Positions 23,331 through 34,640 of a stretch of DNA of 64,000 nucleotides are shown in pieces. Numbering within the stretch: the first letter of the stretch is position 1; every line of letters starts with the position of its first letter. The DNA is from Sphagnum compactum (lineage: Eukaryota > Bryophyta > Sphagnopsida > Sphagnales). Made by a program: the position numbers and the translations under genes. Where the stretch lies: NCBI GenBank assembly GCA_965153455.1, contig OZ234500.1, forward strand, positions 4,588,001 through 4,652,000. The letters are read 5' to 3'. Below the pieces are notes generated by a model. That model saw only the letters and a program-made list of their open reading frames with translations, had not been told where the DNA came from and searched no databases.

Positions 23331-26300
23331 AAATTGGAATGGATTCAAAGTGAGATAAATAAGCAATTTGAAATGACCAATGGCTAAAAACATGGTAAAG
23401 TAAAGAGAAAAAATAGATATATCAAATTCCATTTTAAAATGGTCCACTTTTTGACAAAAGTAAAAGAAAGTATATTCAAAATCACTTTAAATAACATTAT
23501 AAAAACATATTGCCTTCCATAATTAGCTTATAGTAAGTTGAATTCAAAATTTTGAAAACTTTAAAATAATTAAACTAAGATCAAATATTTTTGGAATGGG
23601 ATGGTTAAATTGCATTCAAACCTACTTTACATTAGAAATTTGATATATCATGATTACAATATACATAATTTGAAAACATATTCTAAGTAAAATTTAGGGG
23701 TACATAATGTTGAACATGAAAAAAATCAATATTTCATCTACTTTCACTTATGTGTATGAATCTGGATAACTTTTTTTAAAAATTTAAATGTTGCTTGAGT
23801 TTTTGAAAAATCCATTTAAGTGCAAATTAAACACATGGTTTTTAAATATCATTCTAATAATTTGTTTAAGAAATTCATATTGATCATTGAAATGATTAAT
23901 ATTCATAAATTTCACGTATTAAAGCTTATTGAATATGGCTACTTTTCATTTAAGCTACAAGTAGATAGCCAATAAATTACATTGATCAAACACTATCTAT
24001 TTTATCATGCCCACACCTTGACTTAGGATTGATGTGACAATCACTAGGCCTAAAATATTTTTTTAATTTAAAAGGAATAACAATTGTTCAATGAGGCTAT
24101 GGTACCTAGTTGCTCACCAAATTTGAGTATTGGATGAATGCACATTATAATGTACACCATTTGAAAGAAATTTGGAACTACATATGGTATCAAAAGTAAC
24201 AATGAATAAGATTTCACTCACTTCGAATTATTTGAAAAATAACATATAAATGATTTGGGCTTCATAAAAGAAGTGACAAGAACAATGAATATGAAATTGA
24301 GACATAATTTTACATTCGTGTAAATGTACACTAATAATTTAATAAAGGTTTTTTAAAAACCCTTATTTGACAATAGTTTTCCATTTAAAAAAAATTCAAA
24401 AGTTCATTTGACTGTTGTCAAACGATTAAAAAAACACTTAGCCCAAGTAAATTAAGAAAATTTGTGGACATTTGATAAGTACATAAGTAATTTATGTCCT
24501 ATCATTGTTTCTCTATTATGCAAAAAACCATGCATCTATCACAAACAACCAATTTTTTTTTTTCCTTTAACACCCCTTATCATTGTGGGTGTAACAAAAG
24601 GTGTAGTAAAAGGGTCCCATTTGACATGGTATGAGTCATTTAAACTTAGGTGTTGGGTGATGGGTCTTGGTGGAGGCATGGTAGCCCACAAGGTTTGAAG
24701 GGTAATCCTAGCTATTCCTCTCGTCTCTCCCCAAATTTCACACAAAATCATTACAATGTTGCAATTTTCTCCCTTTCTCTCTCCAATGTCTCTAGCCGTG
24801 CCCTTCCCTTCTCTCTCTCTTGCCATTGCTGCCCCCAAGAGCTCTTGCTCTCTCTCTCTTTTCTCTGTCGTGTGTTCATTCATCATCATCATGTGCCCGA
24901 GAAGCTTGAGAAGTCTATTTTCAACCTAATAGTTGCTATAAGATCTTCTCATGAAAGTGGGTTCTACTTTGCAATAAGGTTGTAACTTGTAACAACGGCG
25001 TTGGGCTTCTAGGTTGGTCATCTATCCCAGTAGTTTTTGTCAAGAAAAATGATTGGTAGCCTAATAATTTAGGGTTTAAGTGTGATTTTGCTAACAATTT
25101 CTTAAACCCTAAACCTTAATTCCTTATACCCTTAACCTATGAATTACATTTTATGGTTAGGTTTATTTTTCTCCACTCCAAACACGGAAATATAAAATAT
25201 GGGGCCAATGTAAGCTTCTAATAGGAGCTAGCATAGTGCCAGTAAAACTTTATATATATATATATATATATATATAAGTTATTCGTAAAGTCACCCTCTC
25301 TTTCACCCCCCTATCCCATCTTTCAGTGGTATCCACAAAGTAAGGAAATTTTATTAAATCTCAATATGAAATGCTGAAACTCAACATTTAATACACAAGG
25401 ATTGGGAGTAATCATAGTAGTTGTATAGGTAGGAGATGTGAAAATATATGCAGCAGCAGCAGCAGCAATGGAGGCGCTCAGGAAAGACAGAATGAAACTC
25501 AGTTTACTACCAAAATTGGTGGAAAAACTGGATTGGGTCCCAGTTATTTCGTTTTCTAAAATTTTCATTCCCAGTTACACGTTTGATGCTGAAACTGGCT
25601 GTTCTCGCCCCCTAACGAATCGCGTGACTTTACAGATAACTCTGATATCTCTCTCTCACTCAGGTTGCTTCAACTTGCATCCCAGGTTTGAGGTTTTTTT
25701 CTTCACACTAGAATTGAGGGATGATTCCTGGGTGCAGATTTCACATGCTATTTCTGCTCATTGTCAGAAAAGACAAATCAAATGATAAGCAATTTAACTT
25801 GCAGAAAGTTCTGAAACAAAACTGGTGCTTCCTGACTAGATTAATAGAAGAGCATGTTTTGTATGATTATTTTGTATGCACTTTGGGGCTTCAACATAAT
25901 GCCTCAACCCTTGGAGTAAATACTAAATACAAAAATCAATATAAGTACCCATATAGGCCTGTTGGAGAAGCCTATACCACCAATATGATTTTTTCTCCTT
26001 ACTTTTGTGAAGACCCCAAAAGCATTTACCCCCTAAGCAATTCTTTTATAAACCCAATTGACATACCAATAATCTTCATGAGGTAATAAAAAAAATTTGG
26101 TCACTTCTTTCTTAGACAGAAAACATTGGGAAGAATTTGGATTTTTTTGGGTGTCCTAGTGTAAATTCGAATAATTTTGCTAATTTTTTTTAATTTAAAA
26201 ATATATAACAACAGAAAATTGAAAAGAAAACAAAAAATAAAAAATTACACCCCTAGTCACGAGGTTTATATGGACAGCTTTTTTGGTGTACCCTCCTCAC

Positions 26301-26384
26301 AAGCCATTCTAATGGCTCTCTAGTAGAGTTCAGGCTTTTCTTACCCTATTCCTCACAAATTTTGTTTTTGCCAAAGGACGGAGT
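23331..26384. other. Non-genic sequence with two unrecognised ORFs
   Basis: Mostly AT-rich. A CT-rich patch lies at about 24,715-24,870, short telomere-like words at about 25,069-25,112 and a (TA)n run at 25,250-25,276. Two overlapping plus-strand ORFs, 25,438-25,785 (115 codons, with an alanine run from a GCA repeat) and 25,721-26,086 (121 codons), have no domain or signal I recognise and lack convincing splice context. They are more likely chance or decayed sequence than genes. Confidence 0.45.
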
Positions 26385-26560
26385 ACATAATCACACATTT
26401 GTACATGGTATGGAGTAAATAATCATGTATTTGTACATGGGTATGGAGTAAAATTATCATCTATTTTTGTGCATGGTATGGAGTAAATGATCATGTATTA
26501 GTACATGGGTATGGAGTAAATTAATCGTATATTATTTGTACATTGATACGGAGCCTTGGT
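26385..26560. repeat. Tandem repeat of a ~41-bp unit
   Basis: The phrase TTGTACATGGGTATGGAGTA followed by AATnATCATGTATT recurs about four and a half times with small changes. Confidence 0.85.
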
Positions 26561-26765
26561 AGTGATCATGTATGTGGATGTGTCAAACATGCCTCGGACT
26601 CCCACCGTATGCTCTATACCTACCGATTCAAAGACCCCACTTAAGTACGTCTTTGGTCCCTTCTTTTCCCATTGTTTTTCCCACCTTCTCTCACGTCCAC
26701 CACCGTCATCTAGTTAGCATTTTGTCAATTGTGGTACATGTACATAGTAAAACATTGCATAGTGC

Positions 26766-27070
26766 ATAATAGGTATTTAGGGTTTAGTGGTTTGGTGGTT
26801 TCAAATATTAGTGGAGTATATTAGGGTGCTCCGGATTGAGAATTCTTAACGATACTCAAATATGTTGAATATAAGTGGTTTAGGGTTTAGGGCCCAGGGG
26901 TTAGGGTTTAGGTATTTAGGGTTTAGTGGTTTGGTGGTTTCAAATATTAGTGGAGTATATTAGGGTGCTCCGGATTGAGAATTCATAGTGATACTCAAAT
27001 ATGTCGAATGTTAGTGGTGTATATTAGGGGGCTCGGGATCGAGAATTCATAGTGATACTACTCAAATATG
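26766..27070. repeat. Repeat block mixing telomere-like words and a ~70-bp unit
   Basis: The unit ATTAGTGGAGTATATTAGGG ... GCTCCGGATTGAGAATTC ... ATACTCAAATATG occurs three times (about 26,806, 26,946 and 27,012). It is joined with TTTAGGG/GGTTTAG tracts, including two near-identical copies of TATTTAGGGTTTAGTGGTTT. Confidence 0.85.
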
Positions 27071-27334
27071 TTGTCAGCCTTTTGAAATAAAAGTCCCGAC
27101 TGAAGCAAGCGCCTTTACACTAACAAAGTTTGAGACATTATGGGTCTCAAGAGCACTTTGTCCACCATTCTCACTTTTCTCAAAGGAATGGATATCATTT
27201 GCACTCCATAAGATTGTAAAAGGCTTACATCGATTCAAACTTGAAAAAGGAGCGGAGTTGGTAATAACTAATAACAAGTGGAGTTGCCTTCACTTGCTTC
27301 GATTCGTAGTAGATCAACCTTCCGTTGTTAAATA

Positions 27335-27433
27335 AAACCCTAAGATGAACCCTAATGTCGCACTTTTGGGTCGTTTCTCAAAACCCTAAACCCTAAGATG
27401 AACCCTAATGTCGCACTTTTGGGTCGTTTCTCA
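27335..27433. repeat. Identical 46-bp direct repeat with telomere-like joint
   Basis: The 46-bp unit starting AAACCCTAAGATGAACCCTA and ending GGTCGTTTCTCA is present twice without a difference, separated by the single telomere-like heptamer AAACCCT. Confidence 0.95.
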
Positions 27434-28806
27434 CTTGTTAGCAATCTCACCACGACTTTTGGTTTGTTGATTTTCCTCCTCTTTTTGTTGTGTTTTTTTT
27501 GTCCCCTTTCTTTTTATTGGTAAAATTTGACATAACAAAAAAAATGTGAAATTTTGAAAAATGAAGTGATTTTGGAGGTTTTCAATCACTGAAGTGAAAC
27601 CAAAAAATAAAAAATGAAAATTATTATTATTTTTCTATATTTGGTTTTTTTAGGTCAGATATCCGCTGGCTATAAAAGGAGCAATTCTGTGAAAGAATTG
27701 GCAGCCTTTGGTATCTGGTCCTCTCTGAGAACACATGGTTCTCAAGTTAGGGTTAAGGTTAGTTTTTTGCAGGCAATTTAATGAGAAAATAAAATTTTCA
27801 AATATTTAATTAAAAATTTATTTAATTAAGATGTGTAACCCTAATCAAATATTCATTTTCACATATCCGACAATTCTGTATGTTTTTATTAGAGAACTAT
27901 TTGACAAATATACAATGGTGGAAAATAATTCGAGATTTTTAAAGAACCTTAAAATGTTCTTTGATTTTTTTGAATTTTTTAAAAAAGATAGGAGCCTAAA
28001 AAACTGAGCTCTAAAAAATAATTGATACCAATGTAGTATCCACCCAACACTGATATTTTACCAAATAGATTTTCTGTATGTTCCAGAAAATAAAAGTGAA
28101 AAAACAAATTTAGGGCAGAAATTGCAGGATTGTACATAATGAGTAATAAGTGATTGGGATTCTTCACAGTTTGAAAATTTGGATATCACAATACAAAATG
28201 CATGTGAATGTGCAGTTTGACAAAATACAATCATTTTTTCATTTAACCAATTTTTTTTTGAATTTCTTAAAAAAAATTACTTAACCAATTTTTTTAATTT
28301 CTTAAAAAAAATTTACTTAACCAATTTGAAACCTAGACTTCAGCTTGTGGTCTAAATTTTACCATGTGTATATCATGTCAATATATATATGCATCTGATT
28401 TACCATGTACATAGTACATACCTTCTTCATGTACCAAATTCCAATAGGATTTACTACTATTCTTGGATTTGTAGAGTTTTTTGGGTCCCAATTACCTGAC
28501 ATTTATTTAATGCCTTTGCTTCTTTCTTTTTTTTCTTTTTTTTTTCACCCTTTTAATTGTACATCGATTTTTTGGGCTTAATAGAGTATTGTGTAAAGTG
28601 TACCTTAAACTGGGCTGGAAACTGGGCTTCAGTTTTGCCAAAAACCAGGGACAAAAAACCCAAAAGTCAGGATGAAAGCAAAAAGTACACAAGAGGGGAA
28701 AAGAAAAATCAATACTGGGTTTTTTTTCTCCTAAACTGGTCTGAACAAGAGTTTCATCATGTCTTGTGTTTGTTGTCTAAACTGCAGGCATTCAAACCCT
28801 CTCTTC
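27434..28806. other. Non-genic sequence with a promoter-like TATA box
   Basis: Mostly AT-rich. TATAAAAGG at 27,671-27,679 stands out in a locally GC-richer patch, followed by AGGGTTAAGGTTAG. It could be an LTR or element promoter, but no coding sequence follows. A 40-bp direct repeat (TTTCTTAAAAAAAATTTACTTAACCAATTT type) lies at about 28,247-28,328. Confidence 0.4.
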
Positions 28807-28935
28807 AGGCAGGGCATAATAGGGTTTAGGGTTTAAGGGTTTTGGGGTTTAGGGTTTAGGGTTTTTCGGGTTTTTAGGGTTTTCAACCCTAAACCCTTAA
28901 ACCCTATTATGCCCTGCCTTAAACCCTAAACCCTA
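28807..28935. repeat. Interstitial telomere-like palindrome
   Basis: G-strand words (GGGTTTA) on the left change to C-strand words (CCCTAAA) on the right. The outer 22-bp arms (AGGCAGGGCATAATAGGGTTTA at 28,807-28,828 and its exact inverse at 28,898-28,919) include non-telomeric sequence, so this is an inverted duplication and not simply two telomere tracts fused. About nine TTTAGGG-like heptamers are present, several imperfect. Confidence 0.9.
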
Positions 28936-29165
28936 AACCTACACTTAACTGTTGTTGTTTTGATGGGGGCAGTCTCTTCTTAAAAGGGAGGAAAATTGTG
29001 CCAGAGAAGGAGGCAGCCAAGACAAACACAAGCTTCCATCCTGAAAGAATTTTAGGCACTTGCAGATAGATAGATGTTGGACTATTATTGTCTGTCCAAA
29101 ACTATGCAATCTTTTAGAAGTGGCAATTCATGTCAGAAATACCTTCAAAACACTCATGGATGATG

Positions 29166-29760
29166 ATAGCATCACAAGCACTTTGTGTCACTCATCCAAC
29201 TCATGGATGATCCATGATGATGTCATCACAAGCACTTGTGTTGCTCATCCAACTCATTGGTGATTGATGTCGTCACAAGCACTTGAGCGATGACATCGTC
29301 ACAAGCACTTGTGTCGCTCATCCAACTCATGGATGATGATGATGATGTTGTCACAAGCACTTGTGTTGCTCATCCAACTCATTGGCGATGATGTTGTCAC
29401 AAGCACTTGAGCGATGATATCGTCACAAGCACTTGTGTTGCTCATCCAACTCATGGATGATGATGTCATCACAAGCACTTGTGTTGCTCATCCAACTCAT
29501 TGGTGATTATGTCGTCACAAGCACTTGAGCGATGATATCGTCACAAGCACTTGTGTCGCTCATCCAACTCATGGATGACGATGTCGTCACAAGCACTTGT
29601 GTTGCTCATCCAACTCATCTGATGATGATGTTGTTGAGTTGAATGATGTTGTCACAAGCAGTTGTGTCACTCATCCAACTCATTGATGATGATGTCACAA
29701 GCACTTGTGTGTCACTTGTCCATGAGTTGGATGATGATGATGATGTCACAAGTCCTTGTG
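29166..29760. repeat. Higher-order minisatellite, 118-bp period built of 46+46+26
   Basis: The word CACAAGCACTTG marks unit starts near 29,226, 29,274, 29,300, 29,352, 29,398, 29,424, 29,470, 29,516, 29,542 and 29,588. Spacings cycle through about 46-52, 46-48 and 26. Long units read TTGTGTTGCTCATCCAACTC then ATGG or TTGG; the short unit reads GAGCGATGATATCGT. At least three higher-order copies are seen, with degenerate GATGAT-rich ends. Confidence 0.93.
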
Positions 29761-29991
29761 TCAAATCATGATCATATGTGAAGCAGCAACCCAACTTGTT
29801 CATCCAAGTCCATCCAATTGGGAATCAATCTCCTCATGATTTCAAATTTTGCAGCAGAACATCATAATTTCCTGCAAATGAAAAAAATTGCTAGCACCAG
29901 ACTCACTCACTCAGACACTCCAGTTCGATCCAGCACCACTTCAACCCCAGTTGAAGAAACCCATCATCATAATCATCCATCATCCTCCACC

Positions 29992-30023
<32 letters not shown>

Positions 30024-30177
30024 TTGTGAAGGAACCCATCATGATCATCCGTCATCGTGCGCAAAGAAAACCCATCATCCATGTGAGGGACTTTAAATGA
30101 CAAATTTTTAAATTCCACCCCCCTCTACATTCTGACATGTACACCCACCCTGTACACATCATCACGTACTTGCTGAC
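29761..30177. other. Spacer with CAC/ATC trinucleotides
   Basis: A CCA-then-TCA trinucleotide run lies at 29,988-30,024. The 92- and 70-codon ORFs here mostly translate this run (poly-Thr/Ile or poly-Pro/Ser) and are not supported. Confidence 0.6.
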
Positions 30178-30640
30178 TCAGCAGGTTTTCAAGCGCTCTT
30201 AAATGGCGGAATCGGCTGCCAGCTGGGTCAATTCAATCATTTCCTACCTACCTATGCTAGTTTACAACCTACCTACCTCCTACCTACCTACCGACCTACC
30301 TATGCCAGTTTTCGACTAACCTATGCTAGTTTATGAGCTACCTATGGACTTTTTATGCTATGGAATGTGTAAGTCCTAGGGAGTGCATTCTGATTCCTAG
30401 TTTGTTGCTAGGGCTTAACCTCACCCTAACGACTCACTAGGAAACCATAAAAGGTCTGTACTTGCCGATTCCGCAGGTTTTCAGGCCTTCTTCATGGGCA
30501 GAATTGGTCACTGCAGCCGATTCCCCCTACTTTTTACAACCTACCTAACAGACCTTTATTATGCCAGGGAATGTGCCCATAGGATGCATTCTGCCACCTA
30601 TTTGGGTCCTGGAACTTGACCTAGGTTGACGTCTCATAGG
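30178..30640. repeat. Diverged tandem duplication with CCTACCTA tracts
   Basis: Two blocks share the same series: GCAGGTTTTCA, a GGCnGAATnGGnC region, CCTACCTA tracts, then TATGCTATGGAATGTG / TATGCCAGGGAATGTG, then GGAGTGCATTCTG / GGATGCATTCTG. The first runs from about 30,178 and the second, shorter, from about 30,472. A decayed satellite-like or transposon origin is likely. Confidence 0.65.
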
Positions 30641-31172
30641 CCCTGACCATAGGCACGGGGAACTGGCTGTACAGAAAGAACCGTCGGGTAAATGTCATCC
30701 ATAATGGGATGGCAGTGTGTATATATAAAAAAAGGCTTGGAAATGGATTCCGAGCTCCATATTCGACCCACTACGAGTACCGATTCCAGCTCCACGAAGG
30801 CAAGTTCCAGCCTCCATTCCAAACTGAAGCCGGGCTTTTGAGGTTAGCTTGCCCCCTCGCAGGGTTGTGAGTTGTGACCAAGTCTGGTGTGTGGTTCTCT
30901 GTGTTTCAAAGAAAGAACCGGCGGGTATATGGACCCTTATTAGATCTGTCTGTTCTGAAAAGAAGCTCAAAGAGCTCAAAGGGTTCAAAGAGCTCCTGGA
31001 ACCATGGTTCTCCAACCGAGCAAGGAACATGTCAAAAAACCTACCCTGAACCATTAGTTATTATTGAACCGCTATGTTGTTTAGTGCATTTTAACACCCA
31101 AAACCTAAATTTTCTGAAACCCATATTTAGCCGACCTTCCTTCTAGCCTTTCCATAAACTCACTCATAAACA
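30641..31172. other. GGTTC/GAACC-rich non-genic sequence
   Basis: Overlapping small ORFs lie on both strands (up to 119 codons on the minus strand at 30,695-31,054), none with a recognisable domain. The word content resembles 11,220-11,600 and 58,800-58,930. Confidence 0.4.
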
Positions 31173-31922
31173 CGTAGTACCTTGGCCAATTCCACGATCA
31201 ATTGTCAAATATTTAATTAGTTTTTAAAAATTCAACTCGACATTTTTTAAAAAAAATTATTCATATTTTCGTCAAAAATATTAAATAAAATTTTAACATT
31301 TCGACAAATATGAAGATCATCTAAGGTTATTTTGCATTATTTGCACTTTTTCTTCTTCTAGCCACAAAGGATGAGAAGATGAAGAAGAACCAAAAAAAAA
31401 AAATTGCAAAAGAAAATTTCTTATGATAATAGAGGAAGCGGGAATCAAAAGCCAATAGGATAGGAGAGGATAGTAGAGAAAACATTTTCATCTTCTTCAT
31501 TGTTTCTACACAAGTTCTATGCTACTTGTAATGCACAAGCATTACACCCTTTTTATCTCTCTTTGGTTTGACAATGTCGGTCTTCTAGCATCGTATTCTT
31601 CTTCTCTTGGTTCTCATCTTGCTCATGATGTAAAATGCATTGGGAAGGAATAAATTTCTCCAAACCTCTTGTGTTCTTGTTTTCTCTAGCTATCTATCTA
31701 TCTATCCTCTTGCAAGATGCCATTTTTTTGAACTCGCACTCTCTCTCCCTCCTTCGTTTGATTTGCTTTAGCATATTGGTGTAACATACCTATAGGTAAA
31801 GGTTTCTAATAGTTGTGTAGAGGTTTCCAAAACTTTCAACATAATCATGTAATAATTATTAAAAAAAGTTCGAAAAAATCACAAACAATATTAATTAGTG
31901 TCGAATTGGCCAAGGTACTACG
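31173..31922. mobile_element. Inverted-repeat (MITE-like) element, 750 bp
   Basis: CGTAGTACCTTGGCCAATTC at 31,173-31,192 has its exact 20-bp inverse at 31,903-31,922. Similarity continues inward more loosely (ATTAGT, CGAA/CGAC followed by T and A tracts, ATTATTCAT/ATTATTACAT). The interior is non-coding and includes a TATC run at about 31,690. It has the size and structure of a non-autonomous DNA transposon. A target duplication is not obvious. Confidence 0.7.
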
Positions 31923-32997
31923 GTAGTCTCTTCAAAAGAAAAACCTTTTGACATTACTTATACCATTTCCTACAATTTCAATTTCTAAGGCACAATTAAG
32001 GATTGGATCATTCCAAGTTAACTCTCATGAGCTATCGTTGCACCTTAAGTAATGACTCCTTTATACAGTTCCTCAATTCCATGCCCACATAACCCTTTCT
32101 AACCACTAACCTCCAATTATGCCCATAACATAAATTTATCGATGACTACAATGCCAAGGCCCATCAAAGTAAATAGATTAACTCTCCTCTAAACCCCAAT
32201 TTTTTTCCCCTAGATGCTCACAATATATAGGAAATTTTTACAAGAGATATAACCCTTGACCATTCACAAGAACAACAAGGATTTTAAATGCACACACACA
32301 TTTGCAGCAAACAAAAACTTGTTTTTCTTTTGGAGTTCCCATCCTCATAGATCTCACTCCTTCATAAACAAACAAAGGAAACAACACTTGGACTTACGCA
32401 AGCCAAACCCAAGCTTATGGAAACATTCAAGTAAGCTCACAAACTCCATAAAGCTTTTCACCACTTCCCTTGTGCCTCTAAATCATGTTGTTTTATCGTA
32501 AACCTTAACAATAATTTTTAAAACCCTCTATACACACACACACACACACACTTACTTATTCTTTAAAAGGTTTCCATTATAAAGAATCACATGTTTGTAA
32601 AAATCAACTTGATTTACAACAAAATGAAGTTGTTTATCTTTGTTATTCGATTTGGGTGTCAATAATATCCTCTTGGTCCTCTAGCTTTATTTTAAATATT
32701 ATATATTTGTAATGTATTATATGTTAGAAATAATATTATCTTCTTGGTCCTCTAGCTTTATTCTAACATTATAATTGTAGTTGTCAACAGAAGCTAATGT
32801 CATATAATAATAGTGTGGTCAAGAAAAAATGACATAAAAAGAACCACTGACTCTACTTTAAAAATAATAATTAACCCTTTGCACAAGTACCCCCTCACTT
32901 CTCATTTTGGAATTTCATGGTGCCAATATTTTTTTTGGGTAAATGCATGAAGAAGAATACCACAATTTATAGTGTGCACACCAAATGTGAATACCAC
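31923..32997. other. AT-rich non-genic sequence
   Basis: Nothing coding recognised. A (CA)n run lies at 32,531-32,550. A ~30-bp phrase TCTTGGTCCTCTAGCTTTAT with flanking ATATT sequence appears twice (about 32,672 and 32,742). Confidence 0.55.
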
Positions 32998-33256
32998 CAT
33001 TTTTCACATGAAACAATACTACCATGGTGAACATGGGTAGTAATAGTCTGGGGCAGGTCTGGGGCAGGTTATTGTTAGTGTGTTTCATAAAGCACATGAA
33101 AACGCACCAATAGCCTCCCTCAAACCTGACCAAGAAAAAAATTTGACCTGCCCAAAGTTGTATCCCATATGTAAAAGTGAAAAAATGCACAAGATCCAAT
33201 CCCCAATTCCCCATGGTAGTATGTTCACCATGGTAGTATGTTTCATGTGAAAAATG
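32998..33256. mobile_element. Short MITE-like element with 36-bp terminal inverted repeats
   Basis: The left arm at 32,998-33,034 (CATTTTTCACATGAAACAAT then ACTACCATGGTGAACAT) and the right arm at 33,221-33,256 are inverse copies differing by one inserted base. The 259-bp element has no coding capacity. It ends 31 bp before the perfect palindrome at 33,288. Confidence 0.8.
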
Positions 33257-33287
33257 AACATATTAACATATTATATGTTATTATATT

Positions 33288-33401
33288 AACTACATATCAC
33301 AAACTAAATAACATTTAGGTGCCTTCCAAATACACTTAGAAAATATTTTCTAAGTGTATTTGGAAGGCACCTAAATGTTATTTAGTTTGTGATATGTAGT
33401 T
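33288..33401. repeat. Perfect spacerless 114-bp palindrome
   Basis: Two 57-bp arms are exact inverse complements and meet at the centre with no spacer (centre AAAAT|ATTTT between 33,344 and 33,345). I checked the pairing base by base outward from the centre; it breaks just beyond 33,288 and 33,401. A transcript would fold into a 57-bp hairpin. Confidence 0.97.
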
Positions 33402-34640
33402 GTCATTTAGGGTTATTCGATTTGTAGTTGTACATAGATGTTACAATTTTGAATAACTTTATTGGTTATGTTTTTACCGGTTTGTTATTGGTTATCATTT
33501 TTTTATCTCTATTCTCGTATATATAAGTACATATGACCATGTAGTTGGAGATGAATGATTATAATAAATATTTTATTATTATTATTATTGAAGCAAATTA
33601 AGTTTTTTTTGAAGTTTTTCAGTTTCCTTTATTTAGAACTATAGAAATTTATACTGCAAATCAAAGAAGAATTGTAGATATTCTTTGGATTTGAAGAACT
33701 TGATAGGAATTGAAGCATAAAATTTGACATTTTCATTTTTGGTGACCGTGCTAAGGAAGAATTTCTAGTTTTACATCGGTTGTTTAATTGTTTTTGAATC
33801 ATGTGTGAAAATAAATTTGATAATTTTTCTTCATAGAAAGGATCTGAAGAAATTATTGAGTTGGGTAATAATCTAATATGTAAGGGGAATATATATATAT
33901 ATAAATAACTGCTAAAAGGATAATTATCTTTACAAAATTTGTATTTAGAAACCAAATATGTGATAGAGACAAACATGTCAAGAATGGTTCCAAGGAGTTT
34001 ATAGAAATAGATTATGGGGAAAAGTCTTCAATTCTCAAGTCAGCTTTTGCCTCATATTTGTACAAGCTTCCGTACATGTTTATGCATAACATAACACTAA
34101 ACACCACATAACTGCTACAACTCTTTCGGGATCTACAAGCATGTGCAAGACCTTGCTAGAAAGTTAATGGATCACTTGGTAAATCACCAAGTACATGTAT
34201 TGCACAACATTCAAGCCTCCAATATTTTTGTAGTATGAATGTCCTGAAAAACCATGCAAGCAAATGATTTGTTGACATGAGAGTAATATACCCCGTTAGG
34301 TACCTATCAAGATGATGCTCAAGCTATATCACTTGCAAACAAACCTTCCATGAGAGTTGTTGCAGGGAAGCAGGCATCTACAACACACACAAAGAATCTT
34401 GCATGCCAAAAAAATTAGCAGCTTCCATTAGAATCATTCCATTTGTATTGACATAATCTCAACCAATGGGCCCATTGTCAAACAAGGCATAAACATACTA
34501 CTTGCTATCACATCACATGATGATGACAAACTATAATATTGTTAGGTCGTCTTTGGCTCAAAGATGTTGAAGTATTTCATGATTGGGGTAGTAATACCAT
34601 TACTATCTGGTGAATTGGTCCAATCAGAAGCATAACTATT
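33402..34640. other. AT-rich non-genic sequence
   Basis: No supported gene; short ATT runs. The last few hundred bases may belong to the gypsy remains that follow, but no domain is readable there. Confidence 0.5.

Noticed and set aside
24539-24892. 117-codon minus-strand ORF (and 111 codons on the plus strand)
   Set aside because: Both arise from a CT-rich patch; the peptides are Arg/Glu or Ser/Leu runs without family features.
29166-29760. CRISPR array
   Set aside because: The regular repeats have no unique spacers; it is a plant minisatellite with variant subunits, and the genome is eukaryotic.
29818-30096. 92-codon plus-strand ORF with Thr/Ile runs
   Set aside because: The frame is a translation of CCA/TCA trinucleotide repeats.
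30695-31054. 119-codon minus-strand ORF
   Set aside because: Three overlapping ORFs occupy both strands of this GGTTC-rich repeat; no domain, no splice context.
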